A stretch of 48,519 bases of DNA from Proteus mirabilis ATCC 29906 (GTDB lineage Bacteria; Pseudomonadota; Gammaproteobacteria; Enterobacterales; Enterobacteriaceae): contig NZ_GG668577.1 of assembly GCF_000160755.1 (NCBI RefSeq), positions 273,164 to 321,682 of the forward strand, written 5' to 3'. The position numbers and the translations under genes were made by a program. Below the pieces are notes generated by a model. That model was not told the DNA's origin and searched no databases. It worked only from the letters and a program-made list of their open reading frames with translations. Of this stretch, positions 38,857 to 45,987 are shown one piece after another (within the stretch, counting starts at the first letter, position 1; every line of letters starts with the position of its first letter).

Positions 38857-39455
38857 CTATATTAATTTAATGCTTCCTTCTACTTGGTTGACATATACAT
38901 CCCAATCACCATATTTCTCTCGTGCAAATAATTCGAGTCGAGGAACATCTCCGTATAATTCTTCTAACCTATAATGTATTTCTTTTGGCTTTTCGCTATG
39001 CTCACCAAGACATGAATAAATAACTTGCCTAACACTTGCAGACTTACGAGGTAATCCATTACCTCTTGTGGCTATTAAACACATTTCAATATTTTGACGA
39101 GTGTAATTACCGCAATTAATCTTCGTCTCATTGTTTAATATTTCCATAAAGTCAAAGAAATCTTCTGGGGTTTATTTATTCTATCTCCTGCATTTTTATT
39201 TAATTTCACCCATGCGAACCCGAACATGTTTTTAACTTTAAAATCCCATGCTTCGGCTAATTTAATTGCTTCGAGTGCAAAGTTTCCGGTGTACCACATA
39301 AACAGTACGGCATTTTTAGAGGAGTGTTTTTCTATTGGTAATCGGGAGAGAGAATATAAGTCGGTGGTGTTGTAATGATTATCTGCTGCGCCATTTGAAA
39401 CTTTGTTATTGTAAGACCAAGGTGGATCGCACAATATCAAGTCATATTTTTTCAT
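38857..39455 (-). pseudogene. MT-A70-family adenine DNA methyltransferase, frameshifted
   Basis: The upstream frame (39455 to 39135) carries the N-terminal part: YDLILCDPPWSYNNK with the catalytic DPPW, and FMWYTGNFALEAIKLAEAWGF-like sequence (here AWDF). It ends ISLTLWKY. The downstream frame (readable from before 39147 to 38857) continues with PEDFFDFMEILNNETK, GNYTRQNIEMCLIATRGNGL, SASVRQVIYS, EHSEKP and LYGDVPRLELFAREKYGDWDV, all in family order. Adding one base to the CCCC run near 39170 joins them. The combined product would be about 200 residues, the usual length. In phages such enzymes methylate adenine to mark or protect the genome. A real lesion, a sequencing error or recoding remain possible. 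The start at 39455 follows AAGGATGCGAAGA. Confidence 0.82.
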
Positions 39456-39753
39456 TCTTCGCATCCTTAATCATTAAGAATGATTCCATAGCGCCACGGT
39501 ATAAGCTTTCACGCTCAACCTGACCAACTGAACCATGGCAGCACATCCAGCCACCTGAGCTTTTAATCATCGATATTTCATTCTCAATAATAATCGGCAT
39601 TGCGTCAGTAGGGTTATTGCATGGGTCGAAAGTCCGATAGCCGCTATCCATATAAGCTAATACAGATTCTTCCGTTAATAAGCATTTCTTCTTTAACCTT
39701 GTAGCAACCAATTCATTAATTTGAAGATCGGTGTACTTATTATAGCTATTCAT
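39442..39753 (-). CDS. NinX-like (DUF2591) phage protein
   Basis: A 103-residue protein. The N-terminus YTDLQINELVATRL and the block FDPCNNPTDAMPIIIENEISMI, followed by a YRGAMESFLMI C-terminus, match the DUF2591/NinX pattern of lambdoid phages (P-C-N-(S/N)-P-x-D-A-W/M-P-I-I). Function is unknown. Its 3' end overlaps the methyltransferase start by 14 bases, suggesting coupled translation. Confidence 0.7.
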   Translation of the reverse strand: MNSYNKYTDLQINELVATRLKKKCLLTEESVLAYMDSGYRTFDPCNNPTDAMPIIIENEISMIKSSGGWMCCHGSVGQVERESLYRGAMESFLMIKDAKNEKI

Positions 39754-39759
39754 TGATTA

Positions 39760-40122
39760 CTATCCTGTAATTTCTATATTGTCAGAGTCAATAAACCAAG
39801 GTTCTATTTCGTCAATCCGAATCCCCATATCATCTAGCGAAGGATAGCCATCAATTCCTTTATCTTTAGACCAATCGAATTGCTCGGTAAGCCATTCTTC
39901 ATCCTTGAAGTTATTGAATGCTATTTGTTGGAAGCACTCAGCACAGAACATTGCAAAACCTGCTTTCTCATGGCTACCGTGTATATCAGCTCTATATTCA
40001 TCACCAGAATAGAATTTATTAATTTGTTCACATGATTTTTTAAATTTATCTTCATCGATAACAGTGATTACCATTTCTAAATCTTTTTGCCACGAGCCAG
40101 AACTTATTTTAATTTGTCTCAT
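39760..40122 (-). CDS. DUF2528-like phage protein
   Basis: A 120-residue acidic protein (MRQIKISSGSWQKDLEMVITVIDEDKFKKSCEQINKFYSG...). The N-terminal beta-strand plus helix pattern, the AMFCAECFQQI-like block and the acidic tail resemble DUF2528 proteins of prophages; function unknown. I use the ATG at 40122 because it overlaps the stop codon of the 51-residue frame upstream (ATGA), a common coupling in phage operons. Confidence 0.65.
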   Translation of the reverse strand: MRQIKISSGSWQKDLEMVITVIDEDKFKKSCEQINKFYSGDEYRADIHGSHEKAGFAMFCAECFQQIAFNNFKDEEWLTEQFDWSKDKGIDGYPSLDDMGIRIDEIEPWFIDSDNIEITG

Positions 40123-40274
40123 CTGTATATTTCTCCACAAATAACCTTAACATCCCTCATTGACATTAAATATTCAGCACGTTTATTACATTCTGATTGG
40201 GTGTATATTTGCTCCGTCACAGGCACAGCAGAACCCTGTATTAGCATGAGTAATACATATCCGATTATTTTCAT
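40119..40274 (-). CDS. Small secreted or membrane-attached phage protein (51 residues)
   Basis: The frame reads MKIIGYVLLMLIQGSAVPV, then TEQIYTQSECNKRAEYLM and ends VICGEIYR. The first 16 or so residues look like a signal peptide with a possible cleavage after GSA. Two cysteines in the short mature part could form a disulfide. Its TGA overlaps the ATG of the DUF2528-like gene (ATGA), which supports real translation. It resembles the small DUF1482-type exported proteins of lambdoid early regions, but I am not certain. Confidence 0.6.
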   Translation of the reverse strand: MKIIGYVLLMLIQGSAVPVTEQIYTQSECNKRAEYLMSMRDVKVICGEIYR

Positions 40275-40311
40275 TAATTGTTACTCTGAATTTTAGGTAT
40301 AAAAAACCCTG

Positions 40312-40953
40312 CTAGTGCAGGAGGTGGTTGTTAGATGTAATTTTTAACATATCCTCTTCAAGTTCAATAATACTATGAATAAGATCGACTCTTTCTCTAA
40401 ATAAAGAGTTTTCATCTACAAGCCATGATTCTATTTTTTCATTGATGAATACTATAGAGTATATAATTGAGTAAATTGTTTCAGAATAATAGTTATCTGA
40501 ATTTATGGATAGTATAAGTAAATTGTTTAAAGTGTCATAATTTATCTTGAGTATATAAAAATTAAGTGGGGATTTATTAGGTCTTGCAATTGTTATATGG
40601 GTATAATCTCCATTCCTATCGATTGTCCCATCTTTTGATTTTTGCTTTGTAATATGTTCATGCATTTTTTTTATGTACTTTAAATCATCACTAATTCTTC
40701 TGCACTCTAAAATTAACACGTCAGATATAGATTTATTTTTTTTGTTAGTTAGCTCTTTTTCAGCGTTTTTATTGTCTTTACGTTGCAATAAGTACACACC
40801 TATTGTGGCAAAGATACTAAATGCGGAAATAAAGCTAAAAAATGTACTCCATTTATTATTGTTATCAATATTCCAATAAAAGAAAATTGCGTAAGTTATA
40901 GCAACAAAAATAGCAACTCCCAAAGCTATGTATAACAACCAACTTCTATTCAT
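40312..40953 (-). CDS. Membrane protein of unknown function
   Basis: A 213-residue protein with two membrane helices at the N-terminus (about residues 5-27 and 35-57). A positively charged segment (QRKDNKNAEKELTNKKNK) and a cytoplasmic helical domain of about 150 residues rich in Ile, Asn and Ser follow. I do not recognise the family. Two helices followed by a coiled, lysine-rich soluble domain is a layout shared by several prophage exclusion proteins, but no motif supports that role. The gene is more AT-rich than its neighbours. Confidence 0.7.
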   Translation of the reverse strand: MNRSWLLYIALGVAIFVAITYAIFFYWNIDNNNKWSTFFSFISAFSIFATIGVYLLQRKDNKNAEKELTNKKNKSISDVLILECRRISDDLKYIKKMHEHITKQKSKDGTIDRNGDYTHITIARPNKSPLNFYILKINYDTLNNLLILSINSDNYYSETIYSIIYSIVFINEKIESWLVDENSLFRERVDLIHSIIELEEDMLKITSNNHLLH

Positions 40954-41022
40954 ACCCCCTCCTTATTTAAAGCAGAAATCATACTCACATCCATGTGACT
41001 AATCCACTGGCAAAATGCCTCC

Positions 41023-41478
41023 TTAGTCTACTTTGCTAAAATCAATAACCCATACCCATTCGTTATTTACCCAGCTATCAATTCCATATATTGCAATCCA
41101 TACCGCAGCAAAGTCAGAAGTATGTGTATTTAATTTCCCGTCAAATCCCTCGGCTTCTGCATCACTTTCGCTGATATCGTTTACTTGCTGAACCCAAACA
41201 TTAGTAATTTCAATTTTCCCTTTGATATTACCGTCCTTGTCTGCAATGTTAATGATGTCGCCAGTTTCACCATACGGGCAATCAACATCAACAAAGCCAT
41301 GACACCATGCTGCACATACTTGCTCGGATAAGGTGTAACCCTCTTGCCATGCATTAAGCTTACGTAACTCTTCCTCGGTTACTTTAGGCTGTGGCTCAAT
41401 CGGTCTACGTGCCTGCGTTTTTCTACCATCCATGACAGCCGCTAACATTGCATCGTTAAACTTGATTCTGTCTTTCAT
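41023..41478 (-). CDS. ASCH-domain phage protein
   Basis: A 151-residue protein (MKDRIKFNDAMLAAVMDGRKTQARRPIEPQP...). The start FNDAMLAAVMDGRKTQARRP is typical of phage ASCH-domain proteins. The middle carries YGETGDIINI and the IEITNVWVQQVNDISESDAEAEGF segment, in which such domains bind nucleic acid, and the end is NEWVWVIDFSKV. The exact role in phage growth is unknown. The ATG at 41478 overlaps the stop of the upstream gene by one base. Confidence 0.82.
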   Translation of the reverse strand: MKDRIKFNDAMLAAVMDGRKTQARRPIEPQPKVTEEELRKLNAWQEGYTLSEQVCAAWCHGFVDVDCPYGETGDIINIADKDGNIKGKIEITNVWVQQVNDISESDAEAEGFDGKLNTHTSDFAAVWIAIYGIDSWVNNEWVWVIDFSKVD

Positions 41479-41825
41479 CACTCCACCTTTCTATATCCAG
41501 CTTTATATAAACGCTCTGCATACATGTAAGCAGTAGCCATACCTGTATCGGAAATATCAAAGCTTCCTTTTTCGGTGTTTACATTCGCAAGTGATAAATC
41601 CTTCGCCATTTGCTGAATTTCCTTTTCAGCTATCTCCTTACGTCTCTCATCAGCTATTTCTTTCGCTAAGTCAGAACAGTCAAAGCAAATGTTGGCTTTC
41701 TGTCCTTCAATTAAGTTTTCTTTTCCAACTTCACGACTACAAAGACTGCAAACATTTTTAGGATCTGGCTCTGGTACGATAAATTTCATAAATTGTCCAT
41801 GATGCGAGTAACTATTCATATTCAT
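41478..41825 (-). CDS. Phage protein with a four-cysteine zinc finger
   Basis: A 115-residue protein with CSLCSREVGKENLIEGQKANICFDCSDLAKEI, two CxxC pairs 20 residues apart, so it probably binds zinc. A helical segment and a tail with TGMATAYMYAERLYKAGYRKVE follow; that tail is seen in several phage proteins of unknown function. It is translationally coupled to the ASCH gene. I do not recognise a named family. Confidence 0.7.
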   Translation of the reverse strand: MNMNSYSHHGQFMKFIVPEPDPKNVCSLCSREVGKENLIEGQKANICFDCSDLAKEIADERRKEIAEKEIQQMAKDLSLANVNTEKGSFDISDTGMATAYMYAERLYKAGYRKVE

Positions 41826-41890
41826 TCCTCTGCTTGCATCCCTGCGAGTTAAATTAAGCTGTCCGTAGCTTTCATACTGATATCACTTGG

Positions 41891-42418
41891 TTAAATCACA
41901 TAAATAGTGTGGCGTGGGTAGGGGAGTCCAATTGGCGCGAATGGAATGTCGTCTTCTTGAAAATCCATCGGTGGCTGATTCTGTGGTGCTTGATGTTGTG
42001 CTGGCTTCTGTGGTTGCTGTGGTTGACCCCATCCTTGGTTTTGTTGTGGATTCTGCCTACCAGCCTGATTGTTGTTACCTAACATTTGCATTGAACCATT
42101 AATATTCACTACAACTTCCGTGCTGTATCTGTCTTGTCCATTTTGATCTTGCCATTTACGTGTTTGTAATTGGCCTTCGATATAGACTTGTGAACCTTTA
42201 TGCAGATATTCTCCAGCGATTTCGGCAAGTTTTCCGAATATCACAACTCTATGCCATTCAACGCGTTCCTTGGTTTCACCTGATTGTTTATCTTTCCATG
42301 AATCGCTGGTGGCTAATGTAATATTAGTAACTGCATCGCCATTTGGGAGGTAACGCATTTCAGGGTCTTGACCTAGGTGTCCGATTAATAAGACTTTGTT
42401 TACACCTTTACTTGCCAT
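41891..42418 (-). CDS. ssb: Single-stranded DNA-binding protein (phage type)
   Basis: A 175-residue SSB with an N-terminal OB-fold ([76 protein letters not shown]). A Gln/Pro/Asn-rich linker (about 115-150) follows, and then the acidic tip DFQEDDIPF. Unusually for a chromosomal SSB, the tip is followed by about 15 more residues ([15 protein letters not shown]), a feature I recall from prophage SSBs. It starts within the ERF stop codon (TAATG). Confidence 0.95.
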   Translation of the reverse strand: MASKGVNKVLLIGHLGQDPEMRYLPNGDAVTNITLATSDSWKDKQSGETKERVEWHRVVIFGKLAEIAGEYLHKGSQVYIEGQLQTRKWQDQNGQDRYSTEVVVNINGSMQMLGNNNQAGRQNPQQNQGWGQPQQPQKPAQHQAPQNQPPMDFQEDDIPFAPIGLPYPRHTIYVI

Positions 42419-43029
42419 TACATTGCCTCCAATTCAGATTTTCTGATGTTATATACTTCCTTTGCTTTCGATTGTTCAGGCGTTTTTCTGAGTAACTTCC
42501 ATGTTTCACCAAATTCTTTTTTCAAAATATTTAGATCTGTAATAGCTATTGCTGAATTAGTAAAATCTTTCAATATTTGATCTGGTGTTCTCGGTGCTAC
42601 ATTGTGGACTTCTGCATCAGCATCGATTGCCGTTTCTTCGGTTGGTATACAAAATGTTTGGAAAGCTGCGTATTTATATGCAATAGACATGGCTTTATTT
42701 GTGGCTTTGTCTCCGCTATCCATCGCTTCACCATAAGTCACAACTGTGTGTTTACTTCCATCTTCAACAGAAACAAATTCAAACTCAGCTTTCACTACGA
42801 CATAGAATAACAAGCCACCTCTTTGTGTTTGTCTTTCCGTGACGGTACGTTCAATAATCCGTGGAAGAATAAGTAATCCATGCTTAACTAGAGCAGGAGC
42901 AAGGGCGTTATATACTGCATCGATTCCTCTGAACATAAATCCTTGTTGTTGGTTTACACTTCCTTTTTTAATGCCCGTTTCAGCCATTTCTCTGGCAACA
43001 TTACTAATAGCTTTGTATACAGCAGTCAT
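42418..43029 (-). CDS. erf: ERF-family single-strand annealing protein
   Basis: A 203-residue recombination protein of the ERF superfamily, the P22-type counterpart of lambda Red beta. Family blocks are the N-terminal [83 protein letters not shown]. It likely anneals complementary strands, with SSB encoded directly downstream. No exonuclease gene is visible in the window. Confidence 0.9.
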   Translation of the reverse strand: MTAVYKAISNVAREMAETGIKKGSVNQQQGFMFRGIDAVYNALAPALVKHGLLILPRIIERTVTERQTQRGGLLFYVVVKAEFEFVSVEDGSKHTVVTYGEAMDSGDKATNKAMSIAYKYAAFQTFCIPTEETAIDADAEVHNVAPRTPDQILKDFTNSAIAITDLNILKKEFGETWKLLRKTPEQSKAKEVYNIRKSELEAM

Positions 43030-43030
43030 A

Positions 43031-43357
43031 TTAATCCCCTAAATATTGACCTTGACGGCGATCACTTCCGTAGTAATCGACTTCAAAATTATTACTAGGT
43101 ACATATGTCCTTTTTGAATCTCGTTGGGCTCGAATATGCTCTGGAAGAGGAGGGTGATTTTTTGATGCATCTAAATTCATATACCAAAGCGTCATAGCGA
43201 GTCTCTGTTCAGCTATGCTAGGCGAATTGTTAGGTATTTCTCCTTCAATAATAGCTATTGAATGAGCGAGAACTTCTTTGAAATTTCTTTTCGGAGTAGA
43301 TGAACTTAGTCGAGGGTATTTATCATTTGGGTATATTTGATTATTAAAATTATTCAC
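43031..43357 (-). CDS. Phage protein of unknown function
   Basis: A 108-residue hydrophilic protein starting at a GTG with GAGGTAA upstream. It is rich in Asn, Ser, Arg and Pro; the middle has FKEVLAHSIAIIEGEIPNNSPSIAEQRLAMTLWYMNL. I do not recognise it. It sits one base upstream of erf, so it belongs to the recombination cluster. Confidence 0.65.
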   Translation of the reverse strand: MNNFNNQIYPNDKYPRLSSSTPKRNFKEVLAHSIAIIEGEIPNNSPSIAEQRLAMTLWYMNLDASKNHPPLPEHIRAQRDSKRTYVPSNNFEVDYYGSDRRQGQYLGD

Positions 43358-43369
43358 AAAAAATTACCT

Positions 43370-43555
43370 CTATCCATAGAGCCTATTCATTGGGATATTC
43401 ATTTTTTTGCATACCTTTGCGTTGTATTGCTGTTTTATGCCATAAGCCTGTTTTAATGTCTGATTGGCCTTATTCCATCCATGTTCATCTTTGAGAAAAT
43501 GGGCGTTCCTTGCTTGGATTTGAGCTAAACAAAGTGTGTATTTATCAATGTTCAT
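43370..43555 (-). CDS. Small phage protein of unknown function
   Basis: A 61-residue basic helical protein (MNIDKYTLCLAQIQARNAHF...KMNIPMNRLYG). AGAGGTAAAC lies just before the ATG and the gene is 12 bases upstream of the next one, which supports translation. No family recognised. Confidence 0.55.
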   Translation of the reverse strand: MNIDKYTLCLAQIQARNAHFLKDEHGWNKANQTLKQAYGIKQQYNAKVCKKMNIPMNRLYG

Positions 43556-43662
43556 GTTTACCTCTGGATGTGCAAAATCCTCACTAATTAAGTGATAGTG
43601 GTAATGATTAATATATTCTGGTGTTGGCGAAAAAAGATTTAGATGAGAGGAAAATATTTTTA

Positions 43663-43893
43663 TTAATGTTTAACTTTGTTTACTAAGGTATTTAAAACGG
43701 CTTTTTTTAATGCCGTTTTTATCGCATTTTCTCCAATCAAATTATCTGAGAAGTCGCTTAGTAATATAGCTAACTCAGGGATTTCATCTGAAGCATTTAT
43801 TTGAGTGTTTACTTCTACTCGATGTGGTTTATTTTCAATATGATTTAAAGTCAACTTGACGTTAATAACAACGGAAGTATCTTGTTGAGTCAT
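43663..43893 (-). CDS. Small phage protein of unknown function
   Basis: A 76-residue protein (MTQQDTSVVINVKLTLNHIENKPHRVEV...) with alternating beta-like N-terminal residues and a Lys-rich C-terminal helix. It is the first leftward gene after the divergent ClpP-like gene. I do not recognise a family. Start supported by AGGAAATAA upstream. Confidence 0.55.
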   Translation of the reverse strand: MTQQDTSVVINVKLTLNHIENKPHRVEVNTQINASDEIPELAILLSDFSDNLIGENAIKTALKKAVLNTLVNKVKH

Positions 43894-44015
43894 GATTTAT
43901 TTCCTATTGGTAAAGTTATTGTTGCTTATCTTATGGATTGGAATTAGTTAATTGTGGCTGCTTTTAACCACTTTAGGCGAGGTGGTTTCACTGTGCTCCT
44001 ATATATGAAATCGGT

Positions 44016-44021
44016 TATAAT
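44016..44021 (+). promoter_or_regulatory. Possible -10 element of the ClpP-like gene
   Basis: A perfect TATAAT lies 37 bases before the start codon. No good -35 is seen at 16-18 bases. Confidence 0.3.
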
Positions 44022-44057
44022 TAACTCCCCACCCCACACAATATGAGAGTTAGTTAA

Positions 44058-44597
44058 ATGGTCTTTGTCATTAATTTCTTATGCCCAGTTACGCAAAATA
44101 CAATTAGTCAGCTTCAAGATAGGTGCTTAACAGCTATAGCAAATGGAGCTACTGAAATAAAAATACACATATCTAGTCAAGGTGGTGATATAGCTGCTGG
44201 ATTCACTGCGTATAACTTTTTAAAATCTCTTCCTGTAAATGTCACCACGCATAACATTTCTAATGTTGAATCTATCGCAAATATTATCTATTTAGCTGGC
44301 TCAAAAAGATTAATAAATCCTATGGCTAGGTTCCTATTACACCCATTTCATTGGGGGTTGGGAGGATTGCAGAGCGTAGATCATGAAAGACTAAGGGAAT
44401 GGGTTTTAAGTTTGGATAATGACTTAGAGAGATTTATCAATGTAATGAATACGGAATGTTCCCAGCAAGACTGGAGAGGTATAATCAAAGCATCAACAAT
44501 ATATAATTCTTCTGATGCTATTGAGTTAAATATTGCCAGTGAAATTTCCGATGCCTCCATAGAAAGCACTGATAAGTTGCTTTGGGTTATTTGTTAA
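44058..44597 (+). CDS. ClpP-like (SDH-fold) serine protease, standalone
   Basis: A 179-residue protein of the ClpP/crotonase-like protease fold. The strand IKIHISSQGGDIAAGFTAYNFLKSLP matches the ClpP block (I)NSPGG-x(2)-AG-x(2)-IYD. NVESIANIIYLAG places a Ser at position 72 where ClpP has its nucleophile (GxAxS(M/I)A), and FLLHPFHWG places His95 at the catalytic His. A catalytic Asp cannot be assigned by eye. No ClpX/ClpA-like ATPase is nearby, and the gene does not lie by a portal gene as prohead proteases do. It runs opposite to the early operon around it and its 3' end overlaps a decayed gene. Substrate unknown. Confidence 0.82.
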   Translation: MVFVINFLCPVTQNTISQLQDRCLTAIANGATEIKIHISSQGGDIAAGFTAYNFLKSLPVNVTTHNISNVESIANIIYLAGSKRLINPMARFLLHPFHWGLGGLQSVDHERLREWVLSLDNDLERFINVMNTECSQQDWRGIIKASTIYNSSDAIELNIASEISDASIESTDKLLWVIC

Positions 44598-44807
44598 TTC
44601 ACCATACTGATTATTTATATTTAACTCTATCGAATTAAAGGTGCTTTCTTTTTCCAATACAATAAAATCGCCTTTTACAAACTGAGCAATCTTTTGGGGT
44701 TTACCATTAGTGAAGTCATATGAATATACACGCTCTCGCTTCAAAATTTCAGCAATCGTTTCTCAGGTTATATTTTTCTATTCTGGTGAAAGATCTTTAA
44801 AACTCAT
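44526..44807 (-). pseudogene. Early phage gene with two in-frame stop codons
   Basis: A strong ribosome site (AGGGG) and ATG at 44807 open MSFKDLSPE, then TAG. The same frame continues KNIT, then TGA, then ETIAEILKRERVYSYDFTNGKPQ and about 55 more residues to 44526. The good start signal, a spacing of only 7 bases from the N-like gene and an unbroken frame after the stops suggest one gene of about 93 codons disabled by two nonsense changes. The 3' end overlaps the convergent ClpP-like gene by 72 bases. Family unknown. A TTG-initiated 72-residue product from the downstream part cannot be excluded. Confidence 0.55.
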
Positions 44808-44814
44808 TTTACCC

Positions 44815-45135
44815 CTATCTAGCGGTCACTCTGAACTTATTGCGGGGCATTTTTGTTTTAACTCCTGAAAATATTAATACGTCTGGTAAACAACAGTTAT
44901 CAGGTGATGATTGATACTTAGGTTCAATACTTCTAGTCACAGGAATGTGGCTTAGTGATAGTGTCTTTTCAACGCGGTTTAATTTTTTAGTTTCTAGTTG
45001 AAATATTGAGTCCAGTTGCATCTCAATATCTTTAATTGCAATGGCTTCGACTTTCCGTCTGGCATGACGTCTATTTGCAGAGTTACCACGTAAAAAGTCT
45101 GGTTTGCGTGATTTCTTCACTTTTATAGTTGCCAT
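44815..45135 (-). CDS. N: N-like transcription antitermination protein
   Basis: A 106-residue very basic protein, first gene of the left operon. Residues 17-28 read GNSANRRHARRK, an arginine-rich motif that resembles the boxB-binding motif of P22 N (GNAKTRRHERRR as I recall it). IEMQLDSIF and the terminal RVTAR also look similar. N proteins bind boxB RNA with this helix and, with NusA and other host factors at boxA, make RNA polymerase ignore terminators. Its position fits: PL, then nutL, then this gene. Matching boxB hairpins are present in both early operons. Overall similarity is low, as usual for N proteins. Confidence 0.8.
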   Translation of the reverse strand: MATIKVKKSRKPDFLRGNSANRRHARRKVEAIAIKDIEMQLDSIFQLETKKLNRVEKTLSLSHIPVTRSIEPKYQSSPDNCCLPDVLIFSGVKTKMPRNKFRVTAR

Positions 45136-45186
45136 ATATCCTCCAAACAGTTGGCTTTAGTGATTGGTGATAAAATAAATCCGAAA

Positions 45187-45202
45187 ACCTTCTGAGAAGG
45201 TT
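45187..45202 (-). terminator. Hairpin after nutL, possible early terminator
   Basis: On the minus strand AACCTTC-TCA-GAAGGTT is followed by TTC, directly after boxB. It could be a tL1-like stop or part of the leader; the T-run is poor. Confidence 0.35.
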
Positions 45203-45268
45203 GACGCTTTATCAGCGTCGCCGTTCTGGTAGCTAATACACAGCTCGCCACCATCGTTGTTAAAGAAC
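45203..45268 (-). promoter_or_regulatory. nutL: boxA and boxB of the left operon
   Basis: On the minus strand boxA is GTTCTTTAACAAC (45268-45256), close to the consensus CGCTCTTTAACA. After 36 bases comes boxB GACGCTGATAAAGCGTC (45219-45203), a 6-bp stem with GATAA pentaloop. The same loop occurs in nutR. It lies between PL and the N-like gene. Confidence 0.82.
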
Positions 45269-45296
45269 ATCAACGTGCTGTGTTCCGTTGATGTTC
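45265..45296 (-). repeat. 11-bp inverted repeat at the 5' end of the PL transcript
   Basis: GAACATCAACG and CGTTGATGTTC are separated by 10 bases. The downstream arm (on RNA) shares its last four bases with boxA, and the upstream arm begins at the predicted PL start. Confidence 0.75.
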
Positions 45297-45298
45297 TT

Positions 45299-45327
45299 AG
45301 TTTATTAAATACTAAAATATAGGTCAA
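45299..45327 (-). promoter_or_regulatory. PL early promoter
   Basis: TTGACC (45327-45322), 17 bases, TAAACT (45304-45299) on the minus strand. PR has the same form. Two operator-like palindromes overlap the -10 and -35 elements. Confidence 0.75.
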
Positions 45328-45361
45328 GTATTTACTAAACACTATTTAGTTAATGGTTAAC
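45300..45361. promoter_or_regulatory. Left operators OL1, OL2 and possible OL3
   Basis: OL1 GTTTATTAAATACTAAAA (45300-45317) is the complement of OR1 with two changes. OL2 GTCAAGTATTTACTAAAC (45323-45340) shares the half-site AATACTTGAC with OR2. A weaker ATTTAGTTAATGGTTAAC (45344-45361) may be OL3. Half-site consensus is about GTTTAGTA. Binding by the CI/Cro proteins is inferred from position. Confidence 0.7.
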
Positions 45362-45477
45362 AAAACCATGAATGTTAAGCAAATTTATTTGTAAAAAACT
45401 TAGATTGTAGCGCAGATCACTTTTGGATGAATGGAAGATGAAAAAGAAAAGCCCTATCCTAAGTTGAAAGGGCTATA

Positions 45478-45987
45478 TTATTGTTGCGAGAGAATGAATT
45501 GGACTTGAAAATTCCTTAGAAGCTCATTAGTTCTAATAGTTTTAACATTAAAATAATCACAAATATCAGGTATTTTTGGCTTACAACTATTGTTTTTATC
45601 TCTAATTTCGTGAGTAACTACAATGGAGTTTGTTGCTTTTGCTTTTGCTATGATCCATGGATCTGCAACGGATAAAAAGTTTTGTATATGGGGTAAGCTA
45701 TTTTTATGTCTTGGTGTATATTCTTTTTGAACATAATTTGCAATAGCACGAAAATGTACTTGAGTTTCCTGATCATCAATGCTTTGGAAACAATGCCTTA
45801 TGTTTTTTGACCAAGAACATATTTCATCATCTCGTTTTTGTAATTCATCAAAGACATTTCGAATACTTATTAATTGCCCATCTATGAATTTAGAACCCAT
45901 AAATTCCCAGAAACCAGGACATAAATCAAAACAATAATAATCATTTTGAGCTTGAATAAATATATTTGCGTCAATTAGATAGCTCAA
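45478..45987 (-). CDS. DUF4411 PIN-like protein, probable toxin of a prophage TA/exclusion module
   Basis: A 169-residue protein of the DUF4411 family, a PIN-like ribonuclease fold. Visible are the N-terminal strand YLIDANIFIQAQNDYYCFDLCPGFWEF with Asp6, VFDELQKRDDE with acidic residues, ADPWIIAKAKATNSIVVTHE with Asp109, and KPKIPDICDYFNVKTI. These acidic residues fit the metal-binding centre of PIN nucleases. Relatives are usually encoded beside HTH-ImmA/IrrE proteins, and here the ATG overlaps the stop of such a gene by 4 bases (ATGA). The pair occupies the position of lambda rexAB between cI and N. RNase and toxin activity are inferred from family, not shown. Confidence 0.82.
   Translation of the reverse strand: MSYLIDANIFIQAQNDYYCFDLCPGFWEFMGSKFIDGQLISIRNVFDELQKRDDEICSWSKNIRHCFQSIDDQETQVHFRAIANYVQKEYTPRHKNSLPHIQNFLSVADPWIIAKAKATNSIVVTHEIRDKNNSCKPKIPDICDYFNVKTIRTNELLRNFQVQFILSQQ

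Noticed and set aside
45157-45342. 61-codon leftward frame across the PL leader
   Set aside because: Its first codons lie upstream of the predicted PL start, and boxA and boxB lie inside it. An internal ATG at 45270 would give 37 codons through both nut elements, but it lacks a ribosome site and its translation would disturb antitermination. I treat the region as a leader RNA.
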